From positions 1,116,001-1,180,000 of the forward strand of contig NC_009952.1 in NCBI RefSeq assembly GCF_000018145.1: a stretch of 64,000 bases of DNA. Direction: 5' to 3'. The notes below the pieces were generated by a model. That model had not been told where the DNA came from. It did no database searches and saw nothing but the letters and a program-made list of their open reading frames with translations. This stretch comes from Dinoroseobacter shibae DFL 12 = DSM 16493. Its GTDB lineage: Bacteria; Pseudomonadota; Alphaproteobacteria; Rhodobacterales; Rhodobacteraceae. Both the position numbers and the translations under genes were made by a program. Below are positions 1-8,896 of the stretch, piece by piece (the stretch's first letter is position 1; each line of letters starts with the position of its first letter).

Positions 1-930
1 TCCGAGATCATGCTGGCGGCCCTGCTGCCCGCGATCCTTTATTTCGCGACGGTCTGGCAGGGGCTGAACGCCTTCGCGTCGCGCTATGACCTCAGGCCCA
101 TCCCGGTGGAGGATCGGCCCGCGCGCAGGCAGGTTCTGATCACCTCCGGCTTTTTCCTGGTGCCGTTCTCCACCCTGCTGATCGCGATGTTCGCCCTGGG
201 CTACACGCCGCAATACGCCGCTGCGCTGGCGATCTTCACCGGGCTTGCGCTGCTTTTTGTCGACATCTCCCTGCGGCCGAATCCGGGGCAGGGTTTCGCG
301 CGGCTGGCCGAAGCCTTGCTCAACGCGGGCAAGCAGGTGTCGATGATCGCGGCGATCATCATCTGCGCCTCGATCATCATCGGGGTGCTGGGCATCACCG
401 GGCTGGGGGTGAAGATCACCTCGGTGATCCTGTCGGGGTCGGGCGGTGCGCTCTGGCCTGCGCTGCTGCTGACCGCGCTCGCGTGTCTGTTGCTGGGGAT
501 GGAGGTGCCGACGACCGCGGCTTACGTGATCTGCGTCTCGGTGGCGGGTCCGGCGCTGATCGAGCTGGGGTTGGAGCCGTTGCAGGCGCATCTCTTCGTG
601 TTCTGGTTCGCACTGCTGTCGACCATCACGCCGCCTGTTTGCGGCGCGGTCTTCATCGCCTCCGGCATGGTGCAGGAGAACTGGCTGCGCGTGGCGCTCA
701 CGGCCATGGCGCTGGGCGTCGGGCTTTATGTGATCCCGCTGGCGATGATCGCCAATGACGCGCTGATCCGGCTGTCGGCCGAGCCTGGCGCGGCCCTGCT
801 GGCCCTGCTGGTGGTCGGCGCGGGGCTGGGCGGGGTGTCGCGCGGGCTGATCGGGCGCGAGCCGTGGCCCTTGCGTGTCGCGGTCTGCGCAGGCGGGCTT
901 GGCCTGTGCTTTGCCGCGCTCTGGGTTTGA
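1..930 (+). CDS. TRAP transporter fused permease, C-terminal part (partial)
   Basis: The frame is open at the left edge, so only about the last 309 residues are present; the real start lies outside the window. The protein is very hydrophobic with roughly eight membrane segments. The stretches GMEVPTTAAYVI and STITPPVCGAVF match the conserved core of DctM-type large permeases, and the extra membrane segments at the C-terminus fit the fused (4TM plus 12TM) permeases of TAXI-type TRAP systems. Role: Na+/H+-coupled uptake of an organic acid through the inner membrane with a periplasmic binding protein. The substrate cannot be told. The next gene, 83 bp on, begins a separate and complete TRAP set, so two TRAP systems sit back to back. 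Confidence 0.85.
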   Translation, partial: SEIMLAALLPAILYFATVWQGLNAFASRYDLRPIPVEDRPARRQVLITSGFFLVPFSTLLIAMFALGYTPQYAAALAIFTGLALLFVDISLRPNPGQGFARLAEALLNAGKQVSMIAAIIICASIIIGVLGITGLGVKITSVILSGSGGALWPALLLTALACLLLGMEVPTTAAYVICVSVAGPALIELGLEPLQAHLFVFWFALLSTITPPVCGAVFIASGMVQENWLRVALTAMALGVGLYVIPLAMIANDALIRLSAEPGAALLALLVVGAGLGGVSRGLIGREPWPLRVAVCAGGLGLCFAALWV

Positions 931-1013
931 GCGCGCCGCACGGGAGCGCTTGCCAATTCGTCGCAGCACCGTAGAGTCGCGTCAGTCAAAAAAAGACCAC
1001 TGGGAGGAAGACC

Positions 1014-2006
1014 ATGATCAGAGACACTCTGATACTTGCGGCCTGCGCGTCCGTCATCGGCAGCGCGGCCCTTGCCACCGAGAAGATGCGGATTTCGCTG
1101 CAATTGCCGCTGACCAGCCATCTGGGCGAGAACCTGCAGCTTTTCGAGAAGGAGGTCGAAGAGCGCACAGGTGGTGCGATCGACGTGGAAATCTATGACA
1201 GCGCAACCCTTTACCGCGACAAGGAAGTGCCCGCGGCCGTCGGCTCCGGCGCGATCGAGGCCGGGGTGGCATCGCTGACGCAGTATGTGGGCGACGCGCC
1301 GGTGGTGGACGTGTTCTACATGCCCTTCCTGTTCAACACCGAAGAGAAAGTGCGCGCGGCGGTGGCCGAAGGATCGCCCGTGCGCGAGATCCTAGAGACG
1401 GAGATCGCCAAGACCGGCGGCGAGGTTCTCTATTGGCAGGCCTATGGCGGCGCAATCCTGCTCAGCCAGGATGAGCCGATCCGCACCCCCGAGGACATGC
1501 AGGGCAAGAAGGCGCGGGTCTTCGGCAAGACGCTGGGCGATTTCGTGACCGCCGCGGGCGGCGCGCCGACGCTGATCTCGGGTTCCGAGCAATACCTGGC
1601 CTATCAGCGCGGCACGGTCGATGTGGGCATGACCGGTGTATCGGGCGTGAAATCCCGCAAGCTGTGGGAGGTGATGGACACCATCACCAAGACCAACCAC
1701 GCCAATATCGAGTTCGTGGTGGTGGTCAACAGCGACTGGTGGAACGGACTGGATGCCGAGACCCAGGGCCACATCAACGCGGCCGCACAGGTGGCACAGG
1801 ATGATGTGCGTGACCGTATGGCCGCGATCGAAGCCGAAGCCTACGCTGCCGCGGAAGAGAACGGCATGACCATCGTCGAGTTGACCGACGAGGAGCTTGC
1901 CAAGTGGCAGGCCGTGTCCCAGCCGGTCTATGACAGCTATCTCGCGGCGACGGGTGAGGCGGGGCGACAGATCCTCGACGCGCTCGGCGTGAACTCCGGC
2001 TCCTGA
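1014..2006 (+). CDS. dctP: TRAP transporter substrate-binding protein, DctP family
   Basis: 330 residues with an N-terminal signal peptide (about residues 1-22, hydrophobic core followed by SAALAT). It is the periplasmic solute receptor of a TRAP system. Mature-protein features match the family: an opening beta strand MRISLQLPLTSHLGENLQ, the central GKKARVFGKTLGDFV region that contains the substrate-binding strand, and a long C-terminal helix. A strong Shine-Dalgarno GGGAGG lies 8 nt before the ATG. It is the first gene of dctP-dctQ-dctM-lyase. The ligand is unknown; the downstream isocitrate lyase-family gene suggests a branched or C4-like dicarboxylate, which is inference. Confidence 0.9.
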   Translation: MIRDTLILAACASVIGSAALATEKMRISLQLPLTSHLGENLQLFEKEVEERTGGAIDVEIYDSATLYRDKEVPAAVGSGAIEAGVASLTQYVGDAPVVDVFYMPFLFNTEEKVRAAVAEGSPVREILETEIAKTGGEVLYWQAYGGAILLSQDEPIRTPEDMQGKKARVFGKTLGDFVTAAGGAPTLISGSEQYLAYQRGTVDVGMTGVSGVKSRKLWEVMDTITKTNHANIEFVVVVNSDWWNGLDAETQGHINAAAQVAQDDVRDRMAAIEAEAYAAAEENGMTIVELTDEELAKWQAVSQPVYDSYLAATGEAGRQILDALGVNSGS

Positions 2007-2067
2007 CGAAACGCGTCTTTGCGCAATCAACCGGGCGGTCCTGCGCGGCCGTCCGGAAAGGCCTTTC

Positions 2068-2565
2068 ATGTCCTTGATAACTTCCCTGTCCCGGTACGCC
2101 TGCATCTGCGGTGCGGTGCTGATGGCGTTGACCGGCGTGATGCTCACCTACGAGGTGGTGGCGCGGTATTTCTTCATCCGGCCCACGATCTGGGCGGCGG
2201 AGTTGAGCCAGCTGTGCCTGATCTGGGGCTGCCTGCTGGCCATGGCGCACCTGCTGACCCTGCGCCGGCACATCACCGTCAACGCGGTCACGGGGCTTCT
2301 GCCGCCGGGCGCGCAAAAGGTCTGCGCCGGGATCGCGCTGGTGGTGGTGATCGTCTTCTCGGCCATCGTGACGATTTACGGCTTCGACATCTTCTGGACG
2401 AGCTTTGAGCGGGGGCGCACCACGGGCTCGATCCTGAACCTGCCGATCTGGATCTCCGAGGCCTCCGTGCCCGTGGGCTTCGCGCTCCTGGGCGCGCAGG
2501 GGGCGGTGGAGCTGTTCCGGCTCAAGGGATCCGATACCGCGAGCTTGGGGGCGACCCACGAATGA
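2068..2565 (+). CDS. dctQ: TRAP transporter small permease, DctQ family
   Basis: 165 residues with four predicted membrane segments (about 10-35, 50-70, 88-112, 133-153), the usual architecture of the small TRAP subunit. The sequence FFIRPTIWAAELSQLCLIWGCLLAMA matches in pattern the conserved DctQ signature around helix 2 (aromatic, W, E, with a following W/G helix). It pairs with the large permease DctM in the inner membrane. Its stop codon overlaps the dctM start by 4 bp (ATGA), which implies translational coupling and equal amounts of the two subunits. Confidence 0.9.
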   Translation: MSLITSLSRYACICGAVLMALTGVMLTYEVVARYFFIRPTIWAAELSQLCLIWGCLLAMAHLLTLRRHITVNAVTGLLPPGAQKVCAGIALVVVIVFSAIVTIYGFDIFWTSFERGRTTGSILNLPIWISEASVPVGFALLGAQGAVELFRLKGSDTASLGATHE

Positions 2566-3836
2566 CCATCATCCTGATCCTTGTCGCGCTCTTTGTGCTG
2601 TTGCTGCTGGGCGTGCCGGTGGCCTTCGCGCTGGGGGGCATGGGGTTGGCGATGCTGATCCTCGGGGGGTTCTCGCCCCTGATGGCGCCGCAATCCATCC
2701 TGTCCACGCTGGACGGGTTCATCCTGTTGGCGGTGCCCCTGTTCCTTCTGATGTCCAACCTGCTGCTGAAGGGCGGGGTGGGGCGCGATCTGTTTGCGGC
2801 CGTCCAGGCCTGGGTCGGGCATTGGCCCGGCGGGCTGGCGGTGGCGACGATCCTGAGCTGTGCGCTGTTTGCGGCGATCTCGGGCTCGTCGGTGGCGACG
2901 GCGGCGACCATCGGCACCGTGGCGATCCCCGAGATGATCAACCGCGGTTACGAGAAGAAATTCGTCTATGGCCTGCTGGCTGCCGGGGGGACGCTGGGCA
3001 TTCTGATCCCGCCCTCGATCCCGATGATCGTTTACGGCTTCGTGACCGAGCAATCGGTGATCGCCTTGTTCCTGGCCGGGATCGGGCCGGGGCTGTTGCT
3101 GGTCACGCTCTTCGTGCTGTTTGCCATGCTGCATGCGCGGCTGTCGGGGACCTATACGCCCGTGCCCAAGGCCACCATGGCGGAACGGATGAGCGCCTCG
3201 AAACGGGCGCTGCCCTCGGTGGCGCTGGCCGCACTGGTCATTGTCGGGCTTTACTCCGGGGCCTTCACGCCGACGGAGGCTGCGGCCATCGGCTCGGCCG
3301 CGGCGCTGGCCATCGTCACTCTGTGGCTGCGGACCCTGACCTGGGTGACCTTCTGGGAGGCGGTGCGCGAAAGTGCGATCACCACCGCCGCGATCCTGCT
3401 GATCGTCGCGGGGGCAAAGGTGTTCGGCAAGGCGATCGCGCTCTACCGTATCCCGCAGGATATCTCGGCTTTCCTGACCCAGGTGATCGACGGGCCGATC
3501 ATGTTCATCGTGGTGGTGTCGCTGGTGCTCTTGCTGATGGGGCTGGTCTTCGAGGCGTTGTCGATGATCCTGATCATGACGCCGGTGCTGTTGCCGGCGG
3601 CGATGGGGCTGGGCTTCGATCCGATCTGGTTCGGCATCTACATGGTGATCATGGTGGAATGTGCCCTGATCACGCCGCCTGTGGGCTTGAACCTCTATGT
3701 GATACAATCGGTGGCGCGCACGACCCTGTCCAATGTGGCGCGCGGGGTCTGGCCCTTCCTCATTCTGATGCTGGTGACGGTGGGGGTGCTCTATGCCTTC
3801 CCGCAACTGGCGCTGTATATTCCTTTCCAATGGTGA
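2562..3836 (+). CDS. dctM: TRAP transporter large permease, DctM family
   Basis: 424 residues, the normal length for DctM, with 11-12 membrane segments. Family marks include the N-terminal LLGVPVAFALG, the AISGSSVATAATIGTVAIP loop, GILIPPSIPMIVYG, and near the C-terminus ECALITPPVGLNLYVIQ. This is the substrate-translocating subunit, working with DctP and DctQ. It overlaps dctQ by 4 bp, and the lyase gene follows after 4 bp, so the four genes are almost certainly one transcript. Confidence 0.93.
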   Translation: MTIILILVALFVLLLLGVPVAFALGGMGLAMLILGGFSPLMAPQSILSTLDGFILLAVPLFLLMSNLLLKGGVGRDLFAAVQAWVGHWPGGLAVATILSCALFAAISGSSVATAATIGTVAIPEMINRGYEKKFVYGLLAAGGTLGILIPPSIPMIVYGFVTEQSVIALFLAGIGPGLLLVTLFVLFAMLHARLSGTYTPVPKATMAERMSASKRALPSVALAALVIVGLYSGAFTPTEAAAIGSAAALAIVTLWLRTLTWVTFWEAVRESAITTAAILLIVAGAKVFGKAIALYRIPQDISAFLTQVIDGPIMFIVVVSLVLLLMGLVFEALSMILIMTPVLLPAAMGLGFDPIWFGIYMVIMVECALITPPVGLNLYVIQSVARTTLSNVARGVWPFLILMLVTVGVLYAFPQLALYIPFQW

Positions 3837-3840
3837 TGCG

Positions 3841-4722
3841 ATGAGTGCTGCCCGAACCCTGCGGAGCCTGCTGGCGCAGGACCGTTGCCATGTCATGCCG
3901 TGCTGTTTCGACGCGCTGTCGGCCAAACTGATTGCGCAGGAGGGCTATGATCTGACCTTCATGTCGGGGTTCGCGGCCTCGGCCAGCCGGATCGGCGCGC
4001 CGGATCTCGGGTTGATGAGCTATGGCGAGGTGGTGGACCAGGCCCGCAACATCACCGAGGCGGTGGACATTCCCCTGATCGGGGATGGTGACACCGGCTA
4101 TGGCAATGCGATGAATGTGCGCCGGACCGTGACGGGGTTCGCGAAGGCGGGCTGTGCCTCGGTGATGATCGAGGATCAGCTTGCGCCGAAACGCTGCGGC
4201 CATACGCCGGGCAAGGCGGTGGTGGGGCGCGACGAGGCGTTCGACCGGATCCGGGCCGCCGTGGACGCGCGGGAAGAGATCCGGGCCGCGGGCGGCGATA
4301 TCCTGATCCTGGCGCGCACCGATGCGCGGCATGAGCACGGGCTGGCCGAGGCCATCGACCGTGCGGCGCGTTTTGCCGAGCTGGGGGCGGATATCCTCTT
4401 CGTGGAGGCGCCCAGGACCGAGGCGGAAATGCGCACGGTTTGCGCCGAACTGCCGGGGCCGAAAATGGCCAATATCGTCGAAGGCGGCGCCACGCCGGAC
4501 CTGCCCAATGCGGCCATGCACGATATCGGCTACGCGATTGCGGCCTATCCCCTGTCGCTGATGGCGGCGGCGATGCAGGCGATGGTCCGCACGCTGCGCG
4601 GCATGCGCGACGACCGCCGGCCGGACCTGATGGACTTCGCCGAGTTGCGCACCCGGATCGGGTTCGATGCCTATTATGCGGCGTCAGAGCGCTACGCCTC
4701 GTCCAGGCGCACGCCCGACTAG
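3841..4722 (+). CDS. isocitrate lyase/PEP mutase superfamily lyase
   Basis: 293 residues from the ATG at 3841, four bases after the dctM stop. It is a TIM-barrel enzyme of the isocitrate lyase/phosphoenolpyruvate mutase family. Visible marks are DGDTGYGN (Mg2+-binding region, about residues 80-87), EDQLAPKRCGH (about 114-124, with the catalytic-loop KRCGH), and LILARTDA (about 155). Family members cleave or rearrange a C-C or C-P bond alpha to a carboxylate: 2-methylisocitrate lyase, dimethylmalate lyase, oxaloacetate decarboxylase. KRCGH indicates a C-C lyase rather than a PEP mutase. Its place at the end of a TRAP operon suggests it acts on the imported acid or its first metabolite. The exact substrate is not determinable here. 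Confidence 0.85.
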   Translation: MSAARTLRSLLAQDRCHVMPCCFDALSAKLIAQEGYDLTFMSGFAASASRIGAPDLGLMSYGEVVDQARNITEAVDIPLIGDGDTGYGNAMNVRRTVTGFAKAGCASVMIEDQLAPKRCGHTPGKAVVGRDEAFDRIRAAVDAREEIRAAGGDILILARTDARHEHGLAEAIDRAARFAELGADILFVEAPRTEAEMRTVCAELPGPKMANIVEGGATPDLPNAAMHDIGYAIAAYPLSLMAAAMQAMVRTLRGMRDDRRPDLMDFAELRTRIGFDAYYAASERYASSRRTPD

Positions 4723-5046
4723 CGCGGCTGCCCGGATGCGGTTCGTTGCTGTCCGGGCCGGTATTTGGGATGCAGTCTTGTCGTGCTTGTGGGGGACAGG
4801 GAAATTGTCCCGTTGCCTCCCGCCGCCGTCTTGGTCGCCACGCGCTCTGGCGCGGAATGGGTAGGGTTCGAGATTTTCTTAAAAACAAGACATTGGGTCG
4901 AGAAGCTCAAGTTCTGCGACACTATATCCGACAGTTTTTATCAAGAAATAATTGCAAGCCGTAACGCGATGTGCTGTTCTGGGCCTTGTCGAGCCACGTT
5001 TCCTGCGCAGCCCACCCGGCGCTCTTGCTCAAACACGGAAACGCAG
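4723..5046. other. intergenic region upstream of the small ORF and GAF-Fis regulator
   Basis: 324 bp with no gene I can support. The part from about 4870 to 4960 is clearly AT-richer than its surroundings and probably carries a promoter reading rightward. It contains TGCGACA at 4915-4921, the reverse complement of TGTCGCA at 6357-6363, which abuts the palindrome before the aldehyde dehydrogenase gene. A short hairpin (GGGACA/TGTCCC, 4793-4811) lies nearer the lyase gene but lacks a T-run. Confidence 0.4.
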
Positions 5047-5310
5047 ATGGCACATGACTTCCACTGGCTCCTCGCGATGCACACGACCGCGGCCCGCTTT
5101 GGTGACGGGCTGAAGCCTGAACTCGCCGCCCTCCTGGGCGGGCACGCGACCCGGTTCGGACCCGATGTGCGCCCGCTCGGGCGGGTGCCGGTCTCCGCCG
5201 GACCGGCGGATCAATTCGCGACCAAAGCGCAATTGGCCAAACTCGGGATTCCCTCTATCGCTCCTGCACCGGCGGTGCATGCGGATCTGGAAACCGCGGA
5301 CAGCACCTGA
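5047..5310 (+). CDS. small hypothetical protein
   Basis: 87 residues from ATG 5047, with a possible GGAA Shine-Dalgarno at 5038-5041. Third codon positions are strongly G/C like those of the neighbouring genes, which supports translation. I recognise no family. There is no signal peptide or membrane segment; the C-terminal third is rich in Ala and Pro. It lies 80 bp before the GAF-Fis regulator in the same direction and could be co-transcribed with it. It may also be a chance open frame inside the regulator's leader. Confidence 0.35.
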   Translation: MAHDFHWLLAMHTTAARFGDGLKPELAALLGGHATRFGPDVRPLGRVPVSAGPADQFATKAQLAKLGIPSIAPAPAVHADLETADST

Positions 5311-5390
5311 CCCGCGATCTTGGACATGCGGGTTCGGGGCCGGAGCGGCCGCATCCAGGTCGCAGGTAACCGGGTCGGAGGAACTGGGGG

Positions 5391-6380
5391 ATGCAGATGA
5401 CACATGGTTTTGCGCAGCATGTCGAGAACGTGGTGGCCACGGTGGCGATGCCCTCTGCGGCGGCGCAGTCGCGGCTGGCCGCATCCTGGTGTCGGTCCTT
5501 CAAGACCTACCAGCTGCATCCGGGCTATCGCGGGCGTCCTGAGCGGCTGTCGGGCCGGGATTTCAACCTGCGCAAGGATGAGAACGACGCGCTGATCCAT
5601 GCGGCGGGCTCGGCGCTGGATCACCTGTTCAAGGTGTTGCGGATGTCGGGCTGCGCGGTGTTCCTGGCGGACCGGGAGGGGTGCATCCTCGACGGGCGGT
5701 CCGGCACCGGCGATGCGGACGGGTTCGAGAGTTGCAACCTGAGCCCCGGCGCCGATTGGAGCGAGGCCTCCGAGGGTACCAACGGGATCGGCACCTGCCT
5801 GAGCGAGGGCCGCGCCGTGACCATCGACCGAACCGATCATTTCTCGGCCCGCAACATCGCCATGACCTGCATCGGAGCGCCGGTTTTCGGGGCCAGGGGC
5901 GAGTTGGTGGGCGCGGTGGACGTGTCCTCGGCCCGGGAGGACCACACGCCGGGGCTGAATGCGCTGATGGCCGAGACCGTGGCCCAGGCTGCGCGCAATA
6001 TCGAGGCGGCGCTGTTCCGGCAGGCTCATCCGCGGGCGCGGATCGTGGTGGCCGAGACCGACGGCACGGGCCCGGTGGGGCTGCTGGCGATCGACCAGGA
6101 CGATGTGATCACTGGCGCGACACATGCCGCGCGCCGGTCCATGGGCGTGGCGCGGGACACCCCGTTCGCGCCCATGCCCGCCGCCGATGTGTTGGGCCGT
6201 CCCGAGCCCCATCGCGGCTTCGACCGGGCCGAATATGCCGCCGTCAAACGCGCCCTGCTGCGGGCCGGCGGCAATGTCAGCGCGGCGGCCCGCGACCTCG
6301 GGGTCGGGCGCGCGACCCTCTATCGGCGCATGAAGCGGGTCGGTCTCGACGAAACCTGTCGCAACCTGTCTCAGAACTGA
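5391..6380 (+). CDS. GAF-domain and Fis-type HTH transcriptional regulator (AcoR-like, no AAA+ domain)
   Basis: 329 residues. An N-terminal GAF-type sensor region (about residues 60-205) includes [19 protein letters not shown], typical of AcoR-family activators of alcohol, acetoin and aldehyde catabolism. The C-terminal helix-turn-helix of Fis type is at about 280-322 ([20 protein letters not shown]). The sigma-54-contacting AAA+ domain that normally lies between the two is absent: the linker is only about 70 residues and has no Walker A or GAFTGA motif. Shine-Dalgarno GGAGG lies 8 nt before ATG 5391. The gene ends inside a 24-bp palindrome, 114 bp before an aldehyde dehydrogenase that it most likely controls. 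Confidence 0.85.
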   Translation: MQMTHGFAQHVENVVATVAMPSAAAQSRLAASWCRSFKTYQLHPGYRGRPERLSGRDFNLRKDENDALIHAAGSALDHLFKVLRMSGCAVFLADREGCILDGRSGTGDADGFESCNLSPGADWSEASEGTNGIGTCLSEGRAVTIDRTDHFSARNIAMTCIGAPVFGARGELVGAVDVSSAREDHTPGLNALMAETVAQAARNIEAALFRQAHPRARIVVAETDGTGPVGLLAIDQDDVITGATHAARRSMGVARDTPFAPMPAADVLGRPEPHRGFDRAEYAAVKRALLRAGGNVSAAARDLGVGRATLYRRMKRVGLDETCRNLSQN

Positions 6381-6387
6381 GACAGGT
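6364..6387. promoter_or_regulatory. 24-bp perfect palindrome, candidate operator for the aldehyde dehydrogenase gene
   Basis: Two 11-bp arms, ACCTGTCTCAG (6364-6374) and CTGAGACAGGT (6377-6387), are separated by AA. The stop codon of the upstream regulator gene lies inside it. Next to its left arm is TGTCGCA (6357-6363), a variant of the half-site TGTCTCA. There is no T-run after the stem, so it is not a normal intrinsic terminator. Position between a Fis-type regulator and its presumed target favours a binding site; this is inference. Confidence 0.5.
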
Positions 6388-6493
6388 GCGGTGCATCACC
6401 GGTGTGCGCCCCCAAGACAGCCGATTTCACAACGCTCTACACTGTAGGCGTTATTCGGGTCGCACTGGCCCACAAGCCCAGGAGGAATTCAAC

Positions 6494-8014
6494 ATGAATG
6501 AGATGACACAGGTCGACGACACCCTCGTCTCGCCGTTCAAGGACCGCTACGACAACTTCATCGGCGGTAAGTTCGTGCCCCCGGTCGAGGGACGCTATTT
6601 CGACAATGTCACACCGATCACCGGCGAAGTCGTGGGTCAGATCGCGCGCTCTTCGGCGGCGGATGTGGAACTGGCGCTGGACGCGGCCCACGCGGCCAAG
6701 GATGCCTGGGGCAAGACCTCGGTCACCGAGCGCGCCAATATCGTTCTGAAGATCGCCGACCGGATCGAGGAAAACCTCGACATCATCGCCAAGGCGGAAA
6801 CCTGGGACAACGGCAAGCCGATCCGTGAGACGACCCTGGCTGACATCCCCCTCGCCGTGGATCACTTCCGCTATTTCGCGGGTGTGCTGCGGGGCCAGGA
6901 AGGCTCCATGTCCGAGATCGACAACGATACAGTGGCTTATCACTTCCACGAGCCGCTCGGCGTCGTGGGCCAGATCATCCCCTGGAACTTCTCGATCCTG
7001 ATGGCGGCCTGGAAACTGGCGCCCGCGATTGCCGCCGGCAACTGCATCGTGCTGAAGCCGGCCGAGCAGACCCCCGCCGCGATCATGGTTCTGGTAGAAC
7101 TGATTTCCGACCTGCTGCCGGCGGGTGTTCTGAACATCGTCAATGGCTATGGCGGTGAAGTGGGCGCGGCGCTGGCGACCTCCGACCGGATTGCCAAGAT
7201 CGCCTTTACCGGGTCCACCGCCACGGGCCGCAAGATCATGGAGGCCGCCACGGTCAACCTGATCCCAGTCACGCTGGAGCTGGGTGGCAAGTCGCCGAAC
7301 ATCTTCTTCAAGGACGTGATGGCCGAGGATGACGCCTTCCTCGACAAGGCGGTCGAAGGCTTCGTTCTGTTCGCGTTCAACCAGGGCGAGGTCTGCACCT
7401 GCCCGAGCCGGGCGCTGATCCACGAGGACATCTATGAAGAGTTCATCGCGCGCGCCATCGCTCGGGTGAAGGCCATCGTGCAGGGCGACCCGCGCAAGAT
7501 GGAAACCATGGTCGGGGCCCAGGCGTCGAAAGAGCAGAAGGACAAGATCCTGTCCTACTTCCAGATCGGTGTCGAAGAGGGGGCCGAAGTGCTCACCGGC
7601 GGCAAGGTCGCGGATGTGTCCGACGATCTGAAGGATGGCTTCTACATCGAGCCGACCATCCTGAAGGGCCACAACAAGATGCGTGTCTTCCAGGAAGAGA
7701 TCTTCGGTCCGGTCGTGTCCGTGACGACCTTCAAGACCGAAGAGGAAGCGTTGGAGCTGGCCAATGACACCATGTACGGCCTCGGCGCCGGGGTGTGGTC
7801 GCGGGATCAGAACACCTGCTACCGCTTCGGGCGCGGTGTCCAGGCGGGGCGCGTCTGGGTCAACAACTACCACGCCTATCCGGCTCACGCGGCCTTTGGC
7901 GGGTACAAGCAGTCCGGCATCGGGCGTGAGAACCACAAGATGATGCTCGACCATTACCAGCAGACCAAGAACATGCTGGTCAGCTACAATCCCAACAAGC
8001 TCGGCTTCTTCTGA
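6494..8014 (+). CDS. NAD-dependent aldehyde dehydrogenase (acetaldehyde dehydrogenase type)
   Basis: 506 residues from ATG 6494, which has a full AGGAGG Shine-Dalgarno 8 nt upstream; the longer open frame to the left is only the shadow of the regulator gene. It oxidises an aldehyde to the carboxylate with NAD+. Visible motifs are [17 protein letters not shown], the nucleotide-binding [10 protein letters not shown], the general base in ELGGKSP (Glu262), and the catalytic cysteine in [11 protein letters not shown] (Cys301). The [11 protein letters not shown] context is typical of the AcoD/ExaC/AldB-like acetaldehyde dehydrogenases. A strong terminator follows. The preceding GAF-Fis regulator is the likely controller. 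Confidence 0.93.
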   Translation: MNEMTQVDDTLVSPFKDRYDNFIGGKFVPPVEGRYFDNVTPITGEVVGQIARSSAADVELALDAAHAAKDAWGKTSVTERANIVLKIADRIEENLDIIAKAETWDNGKPIRETTLADIPLAVDHFRYFAGVLRGQEGSMSEIDNDTVAYHFHEPLGVVGQIIPWNFSILMAAWKLAPAIAAGNCIVLKPAEQTPAAIMVLVELISDLLPAGVLNIVNGYGGEVGAALATSDRIAKIAFTGSTATGRKIMEAATVNLIPVTLELGGKSPNIFFKDVMAEDDAFLDKAVEGFVLFAFNQGEVCTCPSRALIHEDIYEEFIARAIARVKAIVQGDPRKMETMVGAQASKEQKDKILSYFQIGVEEGAEVLTGGKVADVSDDLKDGFYIEPTILKGHNKMRVFQEEIFGPVVSVTTFKTEEEALELANDTMYGLGAGVWSRDQNTCYRFGRGVQAGRVWVNNYHAYPAHAAFGGYKQSGIGRENHKMMLDHYQQTKNMLVSYNPNKLGFF

Positions 8015-8034
8015 GCCTGGAGCACATGTTGCAC

Positions 8035-8066
8035 ACGCGGGGCCTTGGCGGGCCCCGCGTTTTTTG
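8035..8066 (+). terminator. intrinsic terminator of the aldehyde dehydrogenase gene
   Basis: Perfect stem ACGCGGGGCC / GGCCCCGCGT around a 6-nt loop, followed by six T residues, 20 bp after the stop codon. Confidence 0.9.
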
Positions 8067-8070
8067 CTGC

Positions 8071-8751
8071 CTAGCGTTCGGGGTCGAGGCGGGAGATTTC
8101 CGCCGCGATCAGCGCGCCGATCGCCGCCGCGCCGCGGGCGTTGGGGTGGATGTTGTCGCGGGCGAAAAACTCCGGGGTTTGCGGGCCCATCACGGGGTCG
8201 GCATCGACGAAGAACACATCCTCTCGCCCTGCGGCAAACCGTGCCAGGCGCGCATCCACGACCCGCAGCTCGTCGGCACAGCGATCCGTGCGCCCGCCAA
8301 GCCCGGTGGGGCCGTAATAGCCCACGATCAGCACCCGGCGCGCGCCCTCGGCCAGCACGCCGCGCACCAGGTCCGGCCAGGTCCCGCGTGTACCGTCGGC
8401 GGAGACCATGGCGTCCACCTCCGCCTCGCAGCGGTTACAGCCGCAATCCCGGTTCAGGTCGTTCGCGCCACCGTTCATGATGACCCAGTCCCAGTCACCG
8501 TTTTGGTACTGGTCCTCCACCGCGCGGACAAAGAGGGTGCTGCGCCGCAGGCGTGCGCCCGCGCGGGCGTTGTTGTCGACCGGCTCGCCCAGGATTTGCG
8601 CCACATGGGCCGGGATCGCCAGAGCGCCATTCCAGGTCATCACCGAGTCGCCGATCACCTGGATGCGCGGGGACGCCGACGCGGGCGCGGCCAGTCCCGA
8701 CCAGGCCAGGACCAAGGCCATGACAAGGCCCTGTTGCAGTTTCCGAAACAT
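8071..8751 (-). CDS. secreted SGNH/GDSL hydrolase
   Basis: 226 residues from ATG 8751. A signal peptide covers about residues 1-27 (basic start, hydrophobic core, APASAS). The SGNH blocks are present: GDSV with the nucleophile Ser36, Gly70-region ARAGARL, NGGANDLN with Asn98, and the catalytic pair Asp199/His202 in DNIHPN. It is therefore a periplasmic or secreted serine hydrolase (esterase/lipase or sugar de-O-acetylase type); the substrate is unknown. A cysteine cluster DCGCNRC follows block III and may form a disulfide. An upstream in-frame start at 8925 is rejected because the intervening 58 residues lack any family character and would overlap the next gene. Confidence 0.85.
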   Translation of the reverse strand: MFRKLQQGLVMALVLAWSGLAAPASASPRIQVIGDSVMTWNGALAIPAHVAQILGEPVDNNARAGARLRRSTLFVRAVEDQYQNGDWDWVIMNGGANDLNRDCGCNRCEAEVDAMVSADGTRGTWPDLVRGVLAEGARRVLIVGYYGPTGLGGRTDRCADELRVVDARLARFAAGREDVFFVDADPVMGPQTPEFFARDNIHPNARGAAAIGALIAAEISRLDPER

Positions 8752-8896
8752 GTCGCTGGCCCTTCTGTCGTCCCCATGCCCCCTGTCACTTGGGGCGTCA
8801 CGGGGCGTAGACAACCGGCGCGGCCGCGCCCGGATCGCAGGCTCGGTGCAAAAGGCGGTGCTCAGAGTGACTTGCGCCCACGTTCTCGGGCGAGGG

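Noticed and set aside
2376-3926. A 516-residue open frame on the minus strand
   Set aside because: Antisense to dctM; composed mainly of Arg, His, Gln and Asp as expected of a shadow.
4793-4811. GGGACA/TGTCCC hairpin as terminator of the TRAP-lyase operon
   Set aside because: Only six pairs, no T-run, and 70 bp beyond the stop codon.
6364-6387. The perfect palindrome as an intrinsic terminator of the regulator gene
   Set aside because: The stop codon lies within it and no T-run follows on either strand.
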